A program made the translations under genes and the position numbers. From NCBI GenBank assembly GCA_011525685.1, contig WYBW01000178.1, forward strand, positions 1 to 64,000: a DNA stretch of 64,000 nucleotides. Reading direction: 5' to 3'. The DNA comes from Verrucomicrobiia bacterium (GTDB lineage Bacteria > Verrucomicrobiota > Verrucomicrobiia > Limisphaerales > JADLHS01). Shown in pieces: positions 46,815-56,775 of this stretch; the first letter of the stretch is position 1; each line of letters begins with the position of its first letter. The notes beneath the pieces are model-generated. The model was not told where the DNA came from. It ran no database searches and saw only the letters and a program-made list of their open reading frames with translations.

Positions 46815-48170
46815 ATGAAACAAAGAATCATCACAACCATGATCGCTGGTGTCTGGCTCGCTGTCAGCACCCTGGTCGGGTCGGCCCAGACCACCCCATC
46901 GGACTTCTACTTCTGGCGGTTGGGCCACATGGATGGTCCACACGACTCCAGCAAGGCTCTGGGCATTTCCCGCGATGGTAAGACCGCCGTCGGCAGCACC
47001 TTGGTGGTGGATTTCATGCGCGCGTGGCGATGCGACATTGACTGGGCCATTGCCACCGATGATGGAGTGCCACCGTTATACAATGAGCTCCAGGTCCAGG
47101 AGGACATTGGGGTGGTTGTTCCTTCCCAGTTCAGCGCGGCGTATGCGTCATCCGACATGACCTATATTCCCAACTACGACCTGTCGGCTTTGTCCCTGGA
47201 CTGGGGTGGATCGAAACCGGTCGGCACTCTCAACGTGGGAACCGTGTCCTACGCCGCTCAATGGTTGCTCCCGGTGTTGGACTCGGTTGACGAAGGCGAC
47301 TATGTGACCATTCCGGATTATGGCGGCGGCCTCGCCGACATGCGGGCACTGGATGTGACGCCAGATGGCACAATCATGGTGGGCTACGGGAACAACAAGA
47401 AAGGTCAGATCGCATTTCGGGCAGACATGACTGACCCGCTCCTGCCGGTGGTGAAAACGCTGACCATCACGGACTCGTCGTACACGGCCCAGACGCTGCA
47501 AGCCAGTTGTGCGCAAGCCGTCTCCACGAACGGGCTGATCATCGCAGGATATGGGAAGACAAAGGTGGGTAACCGCGCATTCGTTACCCAAGTCGTGGAC
47601 GCCAGCACGGACCCCATAACGCTCGTCAGCGTGGTCCTGCCAAACATCAGCGGCGGCAAGTATGCGGAGGCGTATGCAATGACTCCCGAGGGAAGCATCA
47701 TCGTCGGCCGAAGCGACAGCCCCAAAGGCCCGCAGGCCTGTATGTGGTTTGTGGACCCCGCCACCGGACTTTGGGTAGTGAAGCCGCTGGGTGGCCTTTC
47801 GAAGAAGACGCTCAACAGCGTCGCAACCGGTGTTGCCTGGCGAGTGGGCGCAGCGGATGGCGATCTGATTGTCGTGGGCAGCAGCAAAACGATTCTCTAC
47901 GCGTCGGAGGCCTTCGTGTGGGCGGGGAACCCCGTCCTGGTGGACGACGGTATTGGCTACCTCTATGACCTGGAATACATCCTTACCAAGACGGGCGTGG
48001 CGGAATTGTCCTCGGCGGGTTCCGAATGGATCATGAACGAGGCCACCGGCATCTCCGATGATGGCACCAGGATCGTTGGTTGGGGCACGAATCCGGAGGG
48101 CGGCATCGAAGCCTGGCTTGTCACAGGTTACCCCTTGGACGATCTCGAACCGCTTTTCATCAAGGAGTGA
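46815..48170 (+). CDS. Secreted protein with HAF-type repeats
   Basis: 451 residues with a signal peptide (about 1-25, MKQRIITTMIAGVWLAVSTLVGSAQ). The body has repeated units ending in a small-residue-plus-VG motif: GISRDGKTAVGSTL, VTPDGTIMVGYGNNKKGQ, MTPEGSIIVGRSDSPKGP and ISDDGTRIVGWGTNPEGG. These match the HAF family of extracellular propeller-like repeats. No anchor or catalytic site is seen. It is followed after 58 bp by a much larger secreted protein, so the two are likely co-expressed. The function is unknown. Confidence 0.75.
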   Translation: MKQRIITTMIAGVWLAVSTLVGSAQTTPSDFYFWRLGHMDGPHDSSKALGISRDGKTAVGSTLVVDFMRAWRCDIDWAIATDDGVPPLYNELQVQEDIGVVVPSQFSAAYASSDMTYIPNYDLSALSLDWGGSKPVGTLNVGTVSYAAQWLLPVLDSVDEGDYVTIPDYGGGLADMRALDVTPDGTIMVGYGNNKKGQIAFRADMTDPLLPVVKTLTITDSSYTAQTLQASCAQAVSTNGLIIAGYGKTKVGNRAFVTQVVDASTDPITLVSVVLPNISGGKYAEAYAMTPEGSIIVGRSDSPKGPQACMWFVDPATGLWVVKPLGGLSKKTLNSVATGVAWRVGAADGDLIVVGSSKTILYASEAFVWAGNPVLVDDGIGYLYDLEYILTKTGVAELSSAGSEWIMNEATGISDDGTRIVGWGTNPEGGIEAWLVTGYPLDDLEPLFIKE

Positions 48171-48228
48171 CGAATCTCCCCGTGATGACCAGATAACCAG
48201 ACACAACCCTCAAATAACAGGATTTCAT

Positions 48229-51200
48229 ATGAGAAAAATATTCATAACGGCGACCTTGAGTCTGGCGTTGGTGCTCCCATTTTTGGTAAGAGCCGACAAC
48301 GTGACCGTTCACAATACGATCGGCATGTTGGAGGCACAATTGGTCACCAAGACGCTCGAACCCGTCGGCACGGTCGAAGTCTGGAACACCCGAATGGACT
48401 TTAACCTCGTCATTACCCCATCCCCCGGCCTTGCGTTGAGCAAGGTGTACGTCTTTCTGGATGGCGAGCCGGCGCCCGCCCCCACCGTGGGTGAGGATGG
48501 AGAAATCCAGTGGATCGAACCGGAATACGGCGACTGGCCCTACACCGTGAAATTCAAAAAGTTCTTACAGAACTCGTATGTGTTGAGCGTGAAGCTTGCG
48601 GACTTGAAGTATCTCCAGTGGGGCCAGTGGGGAGAGCCATGGTTGCAGAAGCGCCTCGTCACGGTGGCAGTTCGCGTGCAGATGCGGACCGTGTTCACCG
48701 ACCCACAGCAACTCGCTCACGCGGTGAGTTGGCAAACGGCGGCCGAGGCGGCCTTAAGCAGCTCCACCGGCCCTCACACCTTCACGGCGTGGGCTCTGAA
48801 TCCGTATGTCCCAATTGATGTGCAACGAACCGCCTGGGGCGAAAACACCTTTGCCTTCCGCTACGAACTCCAGCACCCCAAACATACGCAATTCGTGGTT
48901 GATGGGCCGGTCAACGGTCTGGGTTACCGTTCCCGCACTCACGAGGGAACGACTGGGGTGGACGGCGGAGCATGGTATTACCCCGGCGAGGACATCACCT
49001 TCAGCATCGGAGATCTCGACCTTGGCTATGCCAAAGCCGATGAGCGCGTGACCCCGCTGGATATTTTCCCGAACCTGGAGATATCGGACGCACCGGTCGC
49101 CAACGTGGCCCGCCTTCTACTCTCCCTGGATGCCGATCCCGGGGCACACGGCAGCATCCAGATTTCAGAAGACTCGATGACGGTGTTGCAGAAAGCCATG
49201 GCCGCTCTTCCCATAACGTCCATTGATTTCGCTGACAGCGTCACCATGGACGTGCTGCTGGCGAAGGTTGCCGAACTCGGCGCGCAGGCAGGGCTGCCGT
49301 TTGCGGCCGTCTCGGCCGCCGACGCTGTGGCACGCCTCGAGCAAGCGCTCGGGAATTCCCTGGTGCGGCGCAACATCTCCAAATCTCCGGAGTACGCGGT
49401 GGACAAACCCAAGCTGGACATCGTCCCCATCTGGGTGCCCGCCAGGAAAGCTGACGGTGCGGCGACCGTCGTCGAATACAAGGACAAGGAAGGAAACGTG
49501 ATCGAGACACGCAATAAAGCGAAGCCGCTCATTGTCACCTACACGGAAGAGCAGGACAATACCAACAAGGGTATGCGCCGCGCCTCGGACATCATCACTG
49601 CCGTTTCGCTGGACGACGGAGCAACTTGGAAGCGGTTCAATGTTTCTCACATGGCCGGACATTCCTCCTTCACGCTGGGGACTGGTGAAAAGTTCCCTGG
49701 AGATTGCCGGGCGCCGCAGCAGAAGATCGCGGAGGACAAGATCCTGGTTGTGTGGGACAGCGCCTACGCGCGCGGCGGCAAGCCACGGGTCGCCATCAAG
49801 ACTGTGGAGCAGGGCGACACCTACCCCTATGACGACGCCTACGCGGTTCGTGATCTCTGGGGCGTGCGCGGCAGGCAAGGATCGGTGAATTACGATCTGG
49901 ACGACGACGTGGCCGACCAAGGCATTGGCGAGATTCCCTACCATGCTATGTGGGCCTGCCGTGGTGTGCTGGTCTGGGAGGGCAACTGGAGTCAATACCC
50001 GGGCCGCGCGATCGGTGACATTGTTTGGTTCAAGCCGGAACGTCTGACCAGCGGGCGAAGGGATGCTTTTCTCGCGGTGGTGGGTTCCGCGAAGAATGTC
50101 GGCTTCGGGATCGCTTGGCAGGAAGATCCGGGCGGCCTGCGACCCGGGAAGTGCAGCGCCGGTGGCCACGGCTGGAGCGGCGCCACGGTCCACAAGAAGA
50201 CCGATATCTGGTACAGCTTCATCAAATACGCGGATTTCGCCTTGATCGACGACAACTTTGTCACGGCTGAACATTCATCCGATGAACATGCCGGAGAACT
50301 TGGGGAGGATTCCCACAGTCAGCAGCCCGAGATCTCGAATCGCCCCAAATGGAAGGTGCCGATGTCGCTGCCCGTTCGGGTTTCGGACAACAATACGGTC
50401 AATACCGAGAACATGAGAGTGCAGTTGGACGAGAACGGATTGCCAGTGGTTGTGGATGGGAGTTTTGTGCCACTGGCGGGAGCCGAAGAGGAAGACTGGG
50501 TCCGGCATGAGCGTGAACACGACGCGGAATGTGGCGGAGGTGACGGGGTGGTCACGGAGGATGAGGACCATGACGGCGAAGGCGGGACGGGCGGCGGTTG
50601 GGGCATGGCTCGCTATGCGTATCAACTCTCCTTCGGAACGGATCCTGTGACCGGGCAGTCCATTACCTTGGCCGACCAGTCGGGGGCGAACGTCGTTTGG
50701 GACGGGACCGTGTATGGCGAGTTCCGTCCGGGCGAACTCCCGGGTTGCCGCTGGTACCGTTTCATCAACCAACCGGGAAGGATCAAGACGGTTGCGATCA
50801 CGCCAGATGGCCGGGTGCTGGATGGCGATACCGGAGCCTGCCGGCCGAACCTGACCATCATGCCGGGAGGTTGGGCCCTGCTTGGATATGAAGAAACCAA
50901 GGGCCTGGGTACGCCTCCCGAAGAGGATCATCACCTGCTGGACACCGTGGACGCGGTAACCACGTCAGTTCACGACCCGGACGATGATGAGTTCGGCGAG
51001 AAGGGCAAGGATGTCATCTACCATTCCTTCCCGTTTGACCAACCCGATATGATCAGTGCTGGAAACGTCGTGAACTTGCCGGCGCTGGACGACCAGGGAA
51101 ATCTGGTTCCGGTGTTCTACAAAGACGCCAACGGCAGCGACACCTCTGTAATTCGGCAGTACGCGAATGAGAATGCCCGGCGGGTGCGCTTCATTGCCCA

Positions 51201-52332
51201 GGCCAAGAGCGACATGCTCAAGACGCCAGGCGCCGATACGGTTGCCTTCGTAATCTACAAACAGGGCCGCGAGGGCAACGGCAAGCCCTCGGACATCTTT
51301 GGAGTCCGAGTGGTGGTTCCGGCTGCGGAGCTCAACACCACCTCCAAGGCCAACCCATACCGGTTCCAGAACTTTGTGCGCTACGGTTCGGGTGCCGACA
51401 CATCCGACCCGGGTATCATGAGGTATCAGCGCCGGCACATGAACATGACCAGCGCGACCATTGAAGCGGTGGATCCTCTGGATCTTGCGCTGGATTATCA
51501 GGGACACGTCTATGGCAAGGTCTTGCGATGGAATCAATACGCGGGCAACCTCTCGGACGAATCCTTCGCCAATCCCTACTCCGACTCCAAGGGCCATCGC
51601 GGGTTCCTCCGCGGAAACCAACTGGTCCTGGGCTACTCCTTCACTCCCAATTGGGGGCGACTGGGCGGAGATCATCTGGACTTCTACGTGCGCCGTTCCT
51701 TTGACGGCGGCAGAACTTGGACCACGGACCCGAGGTCCACTGAAGATACGGAACACACGGTGATCGAGCGCGACCTGTTTGTCCGCGGCGTTTATCACGA
51801 GCGGAAGGTTAAATACGGTCCGGGTCAACCCGAGCCGGGCCGGAACGTATCCTTGTTGAAGGGCAACCGCTTCACGGTTACGGATCCGAGGCTCGTCCCG
51901 CCGATGGGCCCGGGCACGGTCAATCCGACCTTTGTTCAGGATGACACAAACAATCCAGATGTGTACTACGTGGTGTTTGGGACCGCCGAGGTCATCCATG
52001 GTTTGGCCGATCCCATGGCCACAGATACGGTGAAAGCGGATATCTTCTACACCCGCACCACGGACGGCGGGACTACCTGGCTGATGGAGCCGTGGGTCAT
52101 CAATCCGAATAGCGCCAGCCCCGAGGCCGGAGAGACGGTCTATCGGTTCCCGGTGTTGGCCCAGGGCACCCCGCACCAGGGACATGCCCAGATCCGGATG
52201 CATCCGAGCGGGACGCGGTTGTACACGATCTGGCACCAATTCACGGATGGCGACGAACTCCATGTCTCGCCGCACGACGTCGGAAACGACATTTGGTTTC
52301 GGAGGATAGACTTCATGTCATCTTCCGATTAA
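48229..52332 (+). CDS. Large secreted Asp-box repeat protein
   Basis: 1,367 residues from the ATG at 48229, which opens a clear signal peptide (MRKIFITATLSLALVLPFLVRA); the frame is open upstream within the preceding gene and that part is ignored. Sialidase-type Asp boxes are spread through the protein: VSLDDGATWKRF, RRSFDGGRTWTTD and TRTTDGGTTWLME, suggesting a multi-blade propeller. Acidic, His-rich and Gly-rich insertions occur at about 680-800. No C-terminal sorting signal is visible (ends SSSD). No sialidase catalytic residues can be assigned; binding or structural roles are as likely. It ends just before a strong terminator. Confidence 0.65.
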   Translation: MRKIFITATLSLALVLPFLVRADNVTVHNTIGMLEAQLVTKTLEPVGTVEVWNTRMDFNLVITPSPGLALSKVYVFLDGEPAPAPTVGEDGEIQWIEPEYGDWPYTVKFKKFLQNSYVLSVKLADLKYLQWGQWGEPWLQKRLVTVAVRVQMRTVFTDPQQLAHAVSWQTAAEAALSSSTGPHTFTAWALNPYVPIDVQRTAWGENTFAFRYELQHPKHTQFVVDGPVNGLGYRSRTHEGTTGVDGGAWYYPGEDITFSIGDLDLGYAKADERVTPLDIFPNLEISDAPVANVARLLLSLDADPGAHGSIQISEDSMTVLQKAMAALPITSIDFADSVTMDVLLAKVAELGAQAGLPFAAVSAADAVARLEQALGNSLVRRNISKSPEYAVDKPKLDIVPIWVPARKADGAATVVEYKDKEGNVIETRNKAKPLIVTYTEEQDNTNKGMRRASDIITAVSLDDGATWKRFNVSHMAGHSSFTLGTGEKFPGDCRAPQQKIAEDKILVVWDSAYARGGKPRVAIKTVEQGDTYPYDDAYAVRDLWGVRGRQGSVNYDLDDDVADQGIGEIPYHAMWACRGVLVWEGNWSQYPGRAIGDIVWFKPERLTSGRRDAFLAVVGSAKNVGFGIAWQEDPGGLRPGKCSAGGHGWSGATVHKKTDIWYSFIKYADFALIDDNFVTAEHSSDEHAGELGEDSHSQQPEISNRPKWKVPMSLPVRVSDNNTVNTENMRVQLDENGLPVVVDGSFVPLAGAEEEDWVRHEREHDAECGGGDGVVTEDEDHDGEGGTGGGWGMARYAYQLSFGTDPVTGQSITLADQSGANVVWDGTVYGEFRPGELPGCRWYRFINQPGRIKTVAITPDGRVLDGDTGACRPNLTIMPGGWALLGYEETKGLGTPPEEDHHLLDTVDAVTTSVHDPDDDEFGEKGKDVIYHSFPFDQPDMISAGNVVNLPALDDQGNLVPVFYKDANGSDTSVIRQYANENARRVRFIAQAKSDMLKTPGADTVAFVIYKQGREGNGKPSDIFGVRVVVPAAELNTTSKANPYRFQNFVRYGSGADTSDPGIMRYQRRHMNMTSATIEAVDPLDLALDYQGHVYGKVLRWNQYAGNLSDESFANPYSDSKGHRGFLRGNQLVLGYSFTPNWGRLGGDHLDFYVRRSFDGGRTWTTDPRSTEDTEHTVIERDLFVRGVYHERKVKYGPGQPEPGRNVSLLKGNRFTVTDPRLVPPMGPGTVNPTFVQDDTNNPDVYYVVFGTAEVIHGLADPMATDTVKADIFYTRTTDGGTTWLMEPWVINPNSASPEAGETVYRFPVLAQGTPHQGHAQIRMHPSGTRLYTIWHQFTDGDELHVSPHDVGNDIWFRRIDFMSSSD

Positions 52333-52352
52333 TCCATGTCACGGCGCCATCG

Positions 52353-52390
52353 GGCGGGAGGTTGCATTTGCGGCCTCCCGCCATTCTTTT
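52353..52390 (+). terminator. Rho-independent terminator
   Basis: GGCGGGAGG (52353-52361) pairs perfectly with CCTCCCGCC (52374-52382) over a 12-nt loop and is followed by ATTCTTTT. It ends the two-gene secreted-protein unit. Confidence 0.85.
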
Positions 52391-52427
52391 GAACGCTTCA
52401 GCACATGAACAAACGCCGCTGCTGGAG

Positions 52428-52493
52428 ATTACAAAACTGTAATGGCCGATTCGCGGTCTCCATCTTGACTTCAGGCGAGGCGCGGCGGTTACT
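52428..52493 (+). promoter_or_regulatory. Operator and likely promoter of the NtrC-type regulator
   Basis: ATTACA-AAAC-TGTAAT (52428-52443) is identical to the operator at 41528-41543, including the flanking GGCCG. A sigma-70-like TTGACT (52465-52470) with GTTACT 17 bp later (52488-52493) lies just downstream. Unlike the other two sites there is no TTAA hexamer at 18 bp, so regulation here may differ. Confidence 0.5.
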
Positions 52494-52519
52494 GGAAGCG
52501 GGTAAATATTGGGATCGGC

Positions 52520-53950
52520 ATGAAAGACGGGATCGAAACTTCACTCGCAGGGTTGAGCGTTCTGGTGGTGGATGACGAGGCGATGTTGCGCCGCAGACTG
52601 GCGGCCCATCTTGAGGCATTGGGCGCAGACGTCACCGGTGTGGAGACGCTCGCCGCCGCGCGCAACGCTATTTCCGCACTCGAATTCGATTTTGTGTTGC
52701 TGGACATCCATCTGCCTGACGGCGTGGGCCTCGACCTGTTGCGAGCGGGCACAATCCCATCGTCCACCGGCGTGGTGGTCATGACGGCGCAGGGTGGGGT
52801 CGAAGGTGCGGTGGAGGCGATGCGGTTGGGTGCTCTCGATTATCTCGTCAAACCTTTCGAGCCGGCCGTGTTGCCGCTGGTCATGCGCCGGGCGCGACAG
52901 GCCCGGCAATCCTCGCGCGCGGCCGAACACGCGCGGCAGGCGGAGGGCGAGGCGCTGTTCTTCTTTGGAGACTCCTTGCGGCCGCTGCGTGAGCAACTCG
53001 AGAAAATTCTGGCCGCGGATCGCCGCCTGCAAACGCGCCTGCCGCCGGTGCTCATCACCGGCGAAACCGGCACGGGCAAGTCCAGCCTCGCCCGCTGGTT
53101 GCATCGCCACGGCCCGCGCGCCGCGCAGCCCATCATCGAGGTAAACTGCTCCGCGCTCCCGGAGTCGCTGGCGGAGTCGGAACTGTTCGGCCATGAGCGC
53201 GGCGCCTTCACGGACGCGCGCAACGCCCGGCAGGGACTATTCGAGGCCGCGCACGGCGGGACGCTGTTCCTGGACGAGTTGCCGAGTCTGTCCGCTGCGC
53301 TTCAAGCGAAAGTGCTCACGGCGATTGAAGATCGCAAGATCCGCCGGCTGGGTGGCAACCGGCAGATTGAAGTGGATGTGCGGGTGATTGCCGCGACCAG
53401 CCGCGATTTGCGCCGCGCCGTGGAGTCGGGGGAGTTCCGGGAAGACTTGTTGCATCGGCTGGATCTGTTTCGGGTGAACCTGCCGCCGCTGCGCGAACGG
53501 GGCGAGGACATTCTCAAGCTGGCGGAACATCTTCTGGAACAACTTTGCCGCCAGCATCGGTTGCCGCGGCGCCAATTGACCGCGGAAGGCCGTCGCCGTC
53601 TTCGCGCATATCGGTGGCCGGGAAACGTGCGTGAGCTGGCCCATGAACTGGAGCGCGGGTTGGTTTTCGAGGAATCGGCGACGCTGAATTTTGCGCATCT
53701 CCCCGGCAGTGCCGCGCAGCCGGGTGAGACGCAAGCTGTCCAGGGAGACTGGCTGAATGCGGGTTTCAGATTCCCGGAATCCGGATTTGTTTTGGAAGAC
53801 GCCATGAACCGCCTGGTGCAACTGGCGCTCAAGCAGTCCGGCGGTAACGCGTCGCAAGCAGCCCGCCTGCTGGGTGTGACGCGGGATTTCATTCGCTACC
53901 GGCTGCATGGCGACCGGAAGGGAAACAACCAGACTTCGGAAAACCAGTGA
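52520..53950 (+). CDS. NtrC-family sigma-54-dependent response regulator
   Basis: 476 residues. Receiver 1-125 with D62 in VLLDIHLPDG and KPF at 111-113. AAA+ domain about 148-380: Walker A GETGTGKS (181-188), Walker B LFLDE (249-253), and the sigma-54 contact loop GAFTDA (228-233) instead of GAFTGA. The C-terminal Fis-type helix-turn-helix contains GGNASQAARLLGVTRDFI. It should activate sigma-54 promoters such as that at 56823. It shares a 4-nt overlap with the next gene, and the kinase partner is at 55180. Confidence 0.93.
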   Translation: MKDGIETSLAGLSVLVVDDEAMLRRRLAAHLEALGADVTGVETLAAARNAISALEFDFVLLDIHLPDGVGLDLLRAGTIPSSTGVVVMTAQGGVEGAVEAMRLGALDYLVKPFEPAVLPLVMRRARQARQSSRAAEHARQAEGEALFFFGDSLRPLREQLEKILAADRRLQTRLPPVLITGETGTGKSSLARWLHRHGPRAAQPIIEVNCSALPESLAESELFGHERGAFTDARNARQGLFEAAHGGTLFLDELPSLSAALQAKVLTAIEDRKIRRLGGNRQIEVDVRVIAATSRDLRRAVESGEFREDLLHRLDLFRVNLPPLRERGEDILKLAEHLLEQLCRQHRLPRRQLTAEGRRRLRAYRWPGNVRELAHELERGLVFEESATLNFAHLPGSAAQPGETQAVQGDWLNAGFRFPESGFVLEDAMNRLVQLALKQSGGNASQAARLLGVTRDFIRYRLHGDRKGNNQTSENQ

Positions 53951-55161
53951 ACAGCAGAGCCAAGAGCGATTGGTTCCAGAAGTGTCTGGCGCCGACAATT
54001 GCGCCAGCGAACCGCCGCGCAGGACGCATCCGCAGAAGTCGGAAATGGGGTGCAAAACAACCATGGAAAGCTCTCGCGCTTCGGTTTTCGGGGTTGCTTG
54101 TGTTTCTGGCTCAAAGTGTCGCCGCAGCCTCCACGAATCTGTCACCCGTTTCCGTCTGGGACGTGAGTGCGAGGGTGACGGCCGGGCTTGGGTATCGTGA
54201 CAACGTGCTGCGCTCGGGTCTGGCCACGGAGAACAGCGGGTTTTTCCTGTCCACCGCCGATGCAACCTTCCTCCGGTTGTCGGAGCCTGGGAGTTATCTG
54301 GCCTTTTATCTTCTGGGTGAGGACACGCGCTATTTCGATGCGCCCTCGGTGGACTATGAACAGTTCTTTTCCGGCACGGCGCAATTCACGACCCCGGCGG
54401 GTGAGCGCAATGAACTGGGCGTGGAAGCCAGCTACCTTTATCAGCACCAGATTCTCGACGTGTCGGAAACCGAGGCCAGCCCGCGGCGGGTGCTCGTTGA
54501 CGGGCACAGCATTACTTTGCATCCGCACTGGAAACACGCTGTGGGACCTGATTGGGCGATTCTGCTGGAAGGGACGGGCTTTCGGCAGATTTATGACAGC
54601 GAGTTGGATGATTATTGGGACGGTAGCGGACGGTTGAGCCTGATTCGCACCTACGGAAACAGGTCGGAGGCTGCGTTTGGTTATCAGGCACTGCTGCGCT
54701 GCTTTGATACCCGCGATCAATTTGACGAGTTCGGGGTGATTGTCCCTGACACGAGTCTGTATTACTGGCAGCACGAGGTTGGCGGGCGCTGGCGGCATTA
54801 TTGGGACAAAGCACGGCATTGGCGGACAACGAGCAAGTTGAGTTACATGTTCAACCGGGACAATGGGTCGGGCTATTTTGATTACGATCGGCTGCTGTTC
54901 AGCGAACAGTTGCGCTGGTCCGCGGGCAACTGGGAGATAAAGGCCGGCGCGCGCTTTGGCTGGTATTTTTACAAGGTGCAGCAGATTGGCGGCGATGATC
55001 GCGAGCGCGCATACGTTGTTCTGGATGCGCGGGTGGAGCGGCGGCTGGGCAAACACTGGCTGATTTACGCCGCGGCCGAGCGCGAATGGGACACCAGCAA
55101 TGATCCACTGGATGAATACGATGATTGGATGGCTGGCGGCGGGATTGGGGTGGAGTTTTGA
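53947..55161 (+). CDS. Predicted outer-membrane beta-barrel protein
   Basis: 404 residues with a GTG start overlapping the regulator stop by 4 nt, so coupled. An in-frame hydrophobic stretch (SGLLVFLAQSVAA, about 49-61) would be the signal, with a long basic leader before it; a later start is possible. The rest alternates polar and aromatic residues in strand-like runs with terminal F (GIGVEF), as in outer-membrane barrels. No family is recognised. It sits between the regulator and kinase of a two-component system, so it may be a ligand channel or envelope-state reporter. Confidence 0.65.
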   Translation: MNSRAKSDWFQKCLAPTIAPANRRAGRIRRSRKWGAKQPWKALALRFSGLLVFLAQSVAAASTNLSPVSVWDVSARVTAGLGYRDNVLRSGLATENSGFFLSTADATFLRLSEPGSYLAFYLLGEDTRYFDAPSVDYEQFFSGTAQFTTPAGERNELGVEASYLYQHQILDVSETEASPRRVLVDGHSITLHPHWKHAVGPDWAILLEGTGFRQIYDSELDDYWDGSGRLSLIRTYGNRSEAAFGYQALLRCFDTRDQFDEFGVIVPDTSLYYWQHEVGGRWRHYWDKARHWRTTSKLSYMFNRDNGSGYFDYDRLLFSEQLRWSAGNWEIKAGARFGWYFYKVQQIGGDDRERAYVVLDARVERRLGKHWLIYAAAEREWDTSNDPLDEYDDWMAGGGIGVEF

Positions 55162-55179
55162 CACAATGAGGAGCAGACC

Positions 55180-56610
55180 ATGAATGGTGCCGCACAGCTT
55201 GAGAAAATGATGCCCCGCACGCGGCGGGCTTTCTGGCTGGGGGTGGGGCTGGCGTTGGGTGTGCTTGCGGCCACCATCGGTTCAGGGGTGCTGTTCGTGC
55301 GGGATTTGGTGCGCGAACAGATTGCGCGACGCGACGCGGAGGCCCTGCACGCAACGACCTTGATGGAGCAACTCGACGCCGCAGCGCTCAACGGAAAGGA
55401 AATCCGGGACGATGAGCAAATCGGTTTCGATGCCGCGGTGCTCGCCTCGCGGCTCAAGGGGGTGATGGGCATCCGGTTCTACGACACCAACGGGACGTTT
55501 CAGGACTCGTTTCCGGCGACCATACAACCCATGCCGATCGCTCCAGGCGCATTGGAGGCGGTGCGAGCGTTCAGACCACACAGTCGGTTTGAGTCCTTCA
55601 CGCCGTTGAGCGCGGTGTTCATTTATCTCCCGGAGTTTGCCACCGGCCGGGTGGCGCGCGTGCCGACCCTGCACATCACCGTGCCGTTGCATCGGCGCGA
55701 CACAGAGAAGCTCGCCGGCGCCGCGGAATTCATCGTCGAAGGGCAGGGGATTGCCGAAGAGTATGCCAATCTGGACAGGCGGTTGATTCAGTTTGCCCTG
55801 CTCACTTTTGCGATCAGCGGTTTGTTGCTGGTGTTGATGCTCTGGCCGGCTTTCCGGCGCGCTGAACAACTTAATCGCGATTTGACCCTGCGCGGCGAGC
55901 GATTGCGGCGAGCCAATGAGGAACTGGCCCTGGCGGCTCGGGCCTCCGCCTTGGGCGCGGTCTCGGCCCATTTGATGCATGGATTGAGAAACCCGCTCGC
56001 GAGTCTCTCGCAGTTCATATCCAGCCATGCGAAGTCTCAGACCACCCTGGAAAACGGCGAATTGCAGGACGCGCTCTCGGCCTCGCGCCGGATGCAGTCA
56101 CTTGTGGAGCAAACCTTGGAAGTGCTCGGTGATGCGCGCGGCGAGCCGGCCTATGAGGTCGCAATCAAAGAACTGGTGACTGGCGTTCAGCAGCGCGTAG
56201 CCGCACTGGCTGCGCGCCGCCAGGTGGGTCTGGTCGCTGAGGTGGCAACAGATGGCACGCTATCCAGCCGCACGGCCAATCTCGCCAGCTTGGTGCTCAC
56301 CAATTTGTTGGAGAATGCCCTCGAGTCCACGCCTGCGGGCGGGACGGTGTCGTTGTCCGTGGCACGCGAGGCGGAGGTGTTATGCTTCCGGGTGCGTGAC
56401 CAAGGACCAGGATTTCCCGACCACCTCCGCGCCCACTTGTTCCTTCCGGTGAAATCCACCCGCGAAGGTGGGAGCGGCATCGGGCTGGCCATTTCCAAAC
56501 AAATCGCCGATCACCTTGGGGCGCGGTTGGAACTGGAGTCTTCCTCCCCGGAAGGCTGCGTGTTCCTGTTGGAGATCACTTGTTCGGCCAGCGAGGCCTT
56601 AACTCCATGA
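55180..56610 (+). CDS. Sensor histidine kinase
   Basis: 476 residues with two membrane segments (about 19-41 and 205-222). The H box is SAHLMHGLRNPLASL (near 265-279), the N box LLENALEST, and G boxes RVRDQGPGFP and GGSGIGLAISKQI. It is probably the partner of the NtrC-type regulator encoded two genes upstream. A GAGGAG ribosome-binding site precedes the ATG. Its periplasmic part, about residues 42-204, is not recognised as a known sensor fold. Confidence 0.9.
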   Translation: MNGAAQLEKMMPRTRRAFWLGVGLALGVLAATIGSGVLFVRDLVREQIARRDAEALHATTLMEQLDAAALNGKEIRDDEQIGFDAAVLASRLKGVMGIRFYDTNGTFQDSFPATIQPMPIAPGALEAVRAFRPHSRFESFTPLSAVFIYLPEFATGRVARVPTLHITVPLHRRDTEKLAGAAEFIVEGQGIAEEYANLDRRLIQFALLTFAISGLLLVLMLWPAFRRAEQLNRDLTLRGERLRRANEELALAARASALGAVSAHLMHGLRNPLASLSQFISSHAKSQTTLENGELQDALSASRRMQSLVEQTLEVLGDARGEPAYEVAIKELVTGVQQRVAALAARRQVGLVAEVATDGTLSSRTANLASLVLTNLLENALESTPAGGTVSLSVAREAEVLCFRVRDQGPGFPDHLRAHLFLPVKSTREGGSGIGLAISKQIADHLGARLELESSSPEGCVFLLEITCSASEALTP

Positions 56611-56775
56611 TGAATGGCCGGCGTGGTCCAACGCCCAATGTGTTCAAGTCTCACCCATCGAGTTTCAGGATTTGAGAGTGCAAAAGGCAAAGAGCGCCGG
56701 CGGGCGCTACCGCCCAGCGGCCTCCTTAATCCGCTGGGTGCAGCCGCCCACATTCCATTTTGGTAGAGGCTGGAT

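Noticed and set aside
48058-48228. Upstream extension of the Asp-box protein into the HAF gene
   Set aside because: The ATG at 48229 opens a signal peptide; the extension is shadow sequence.
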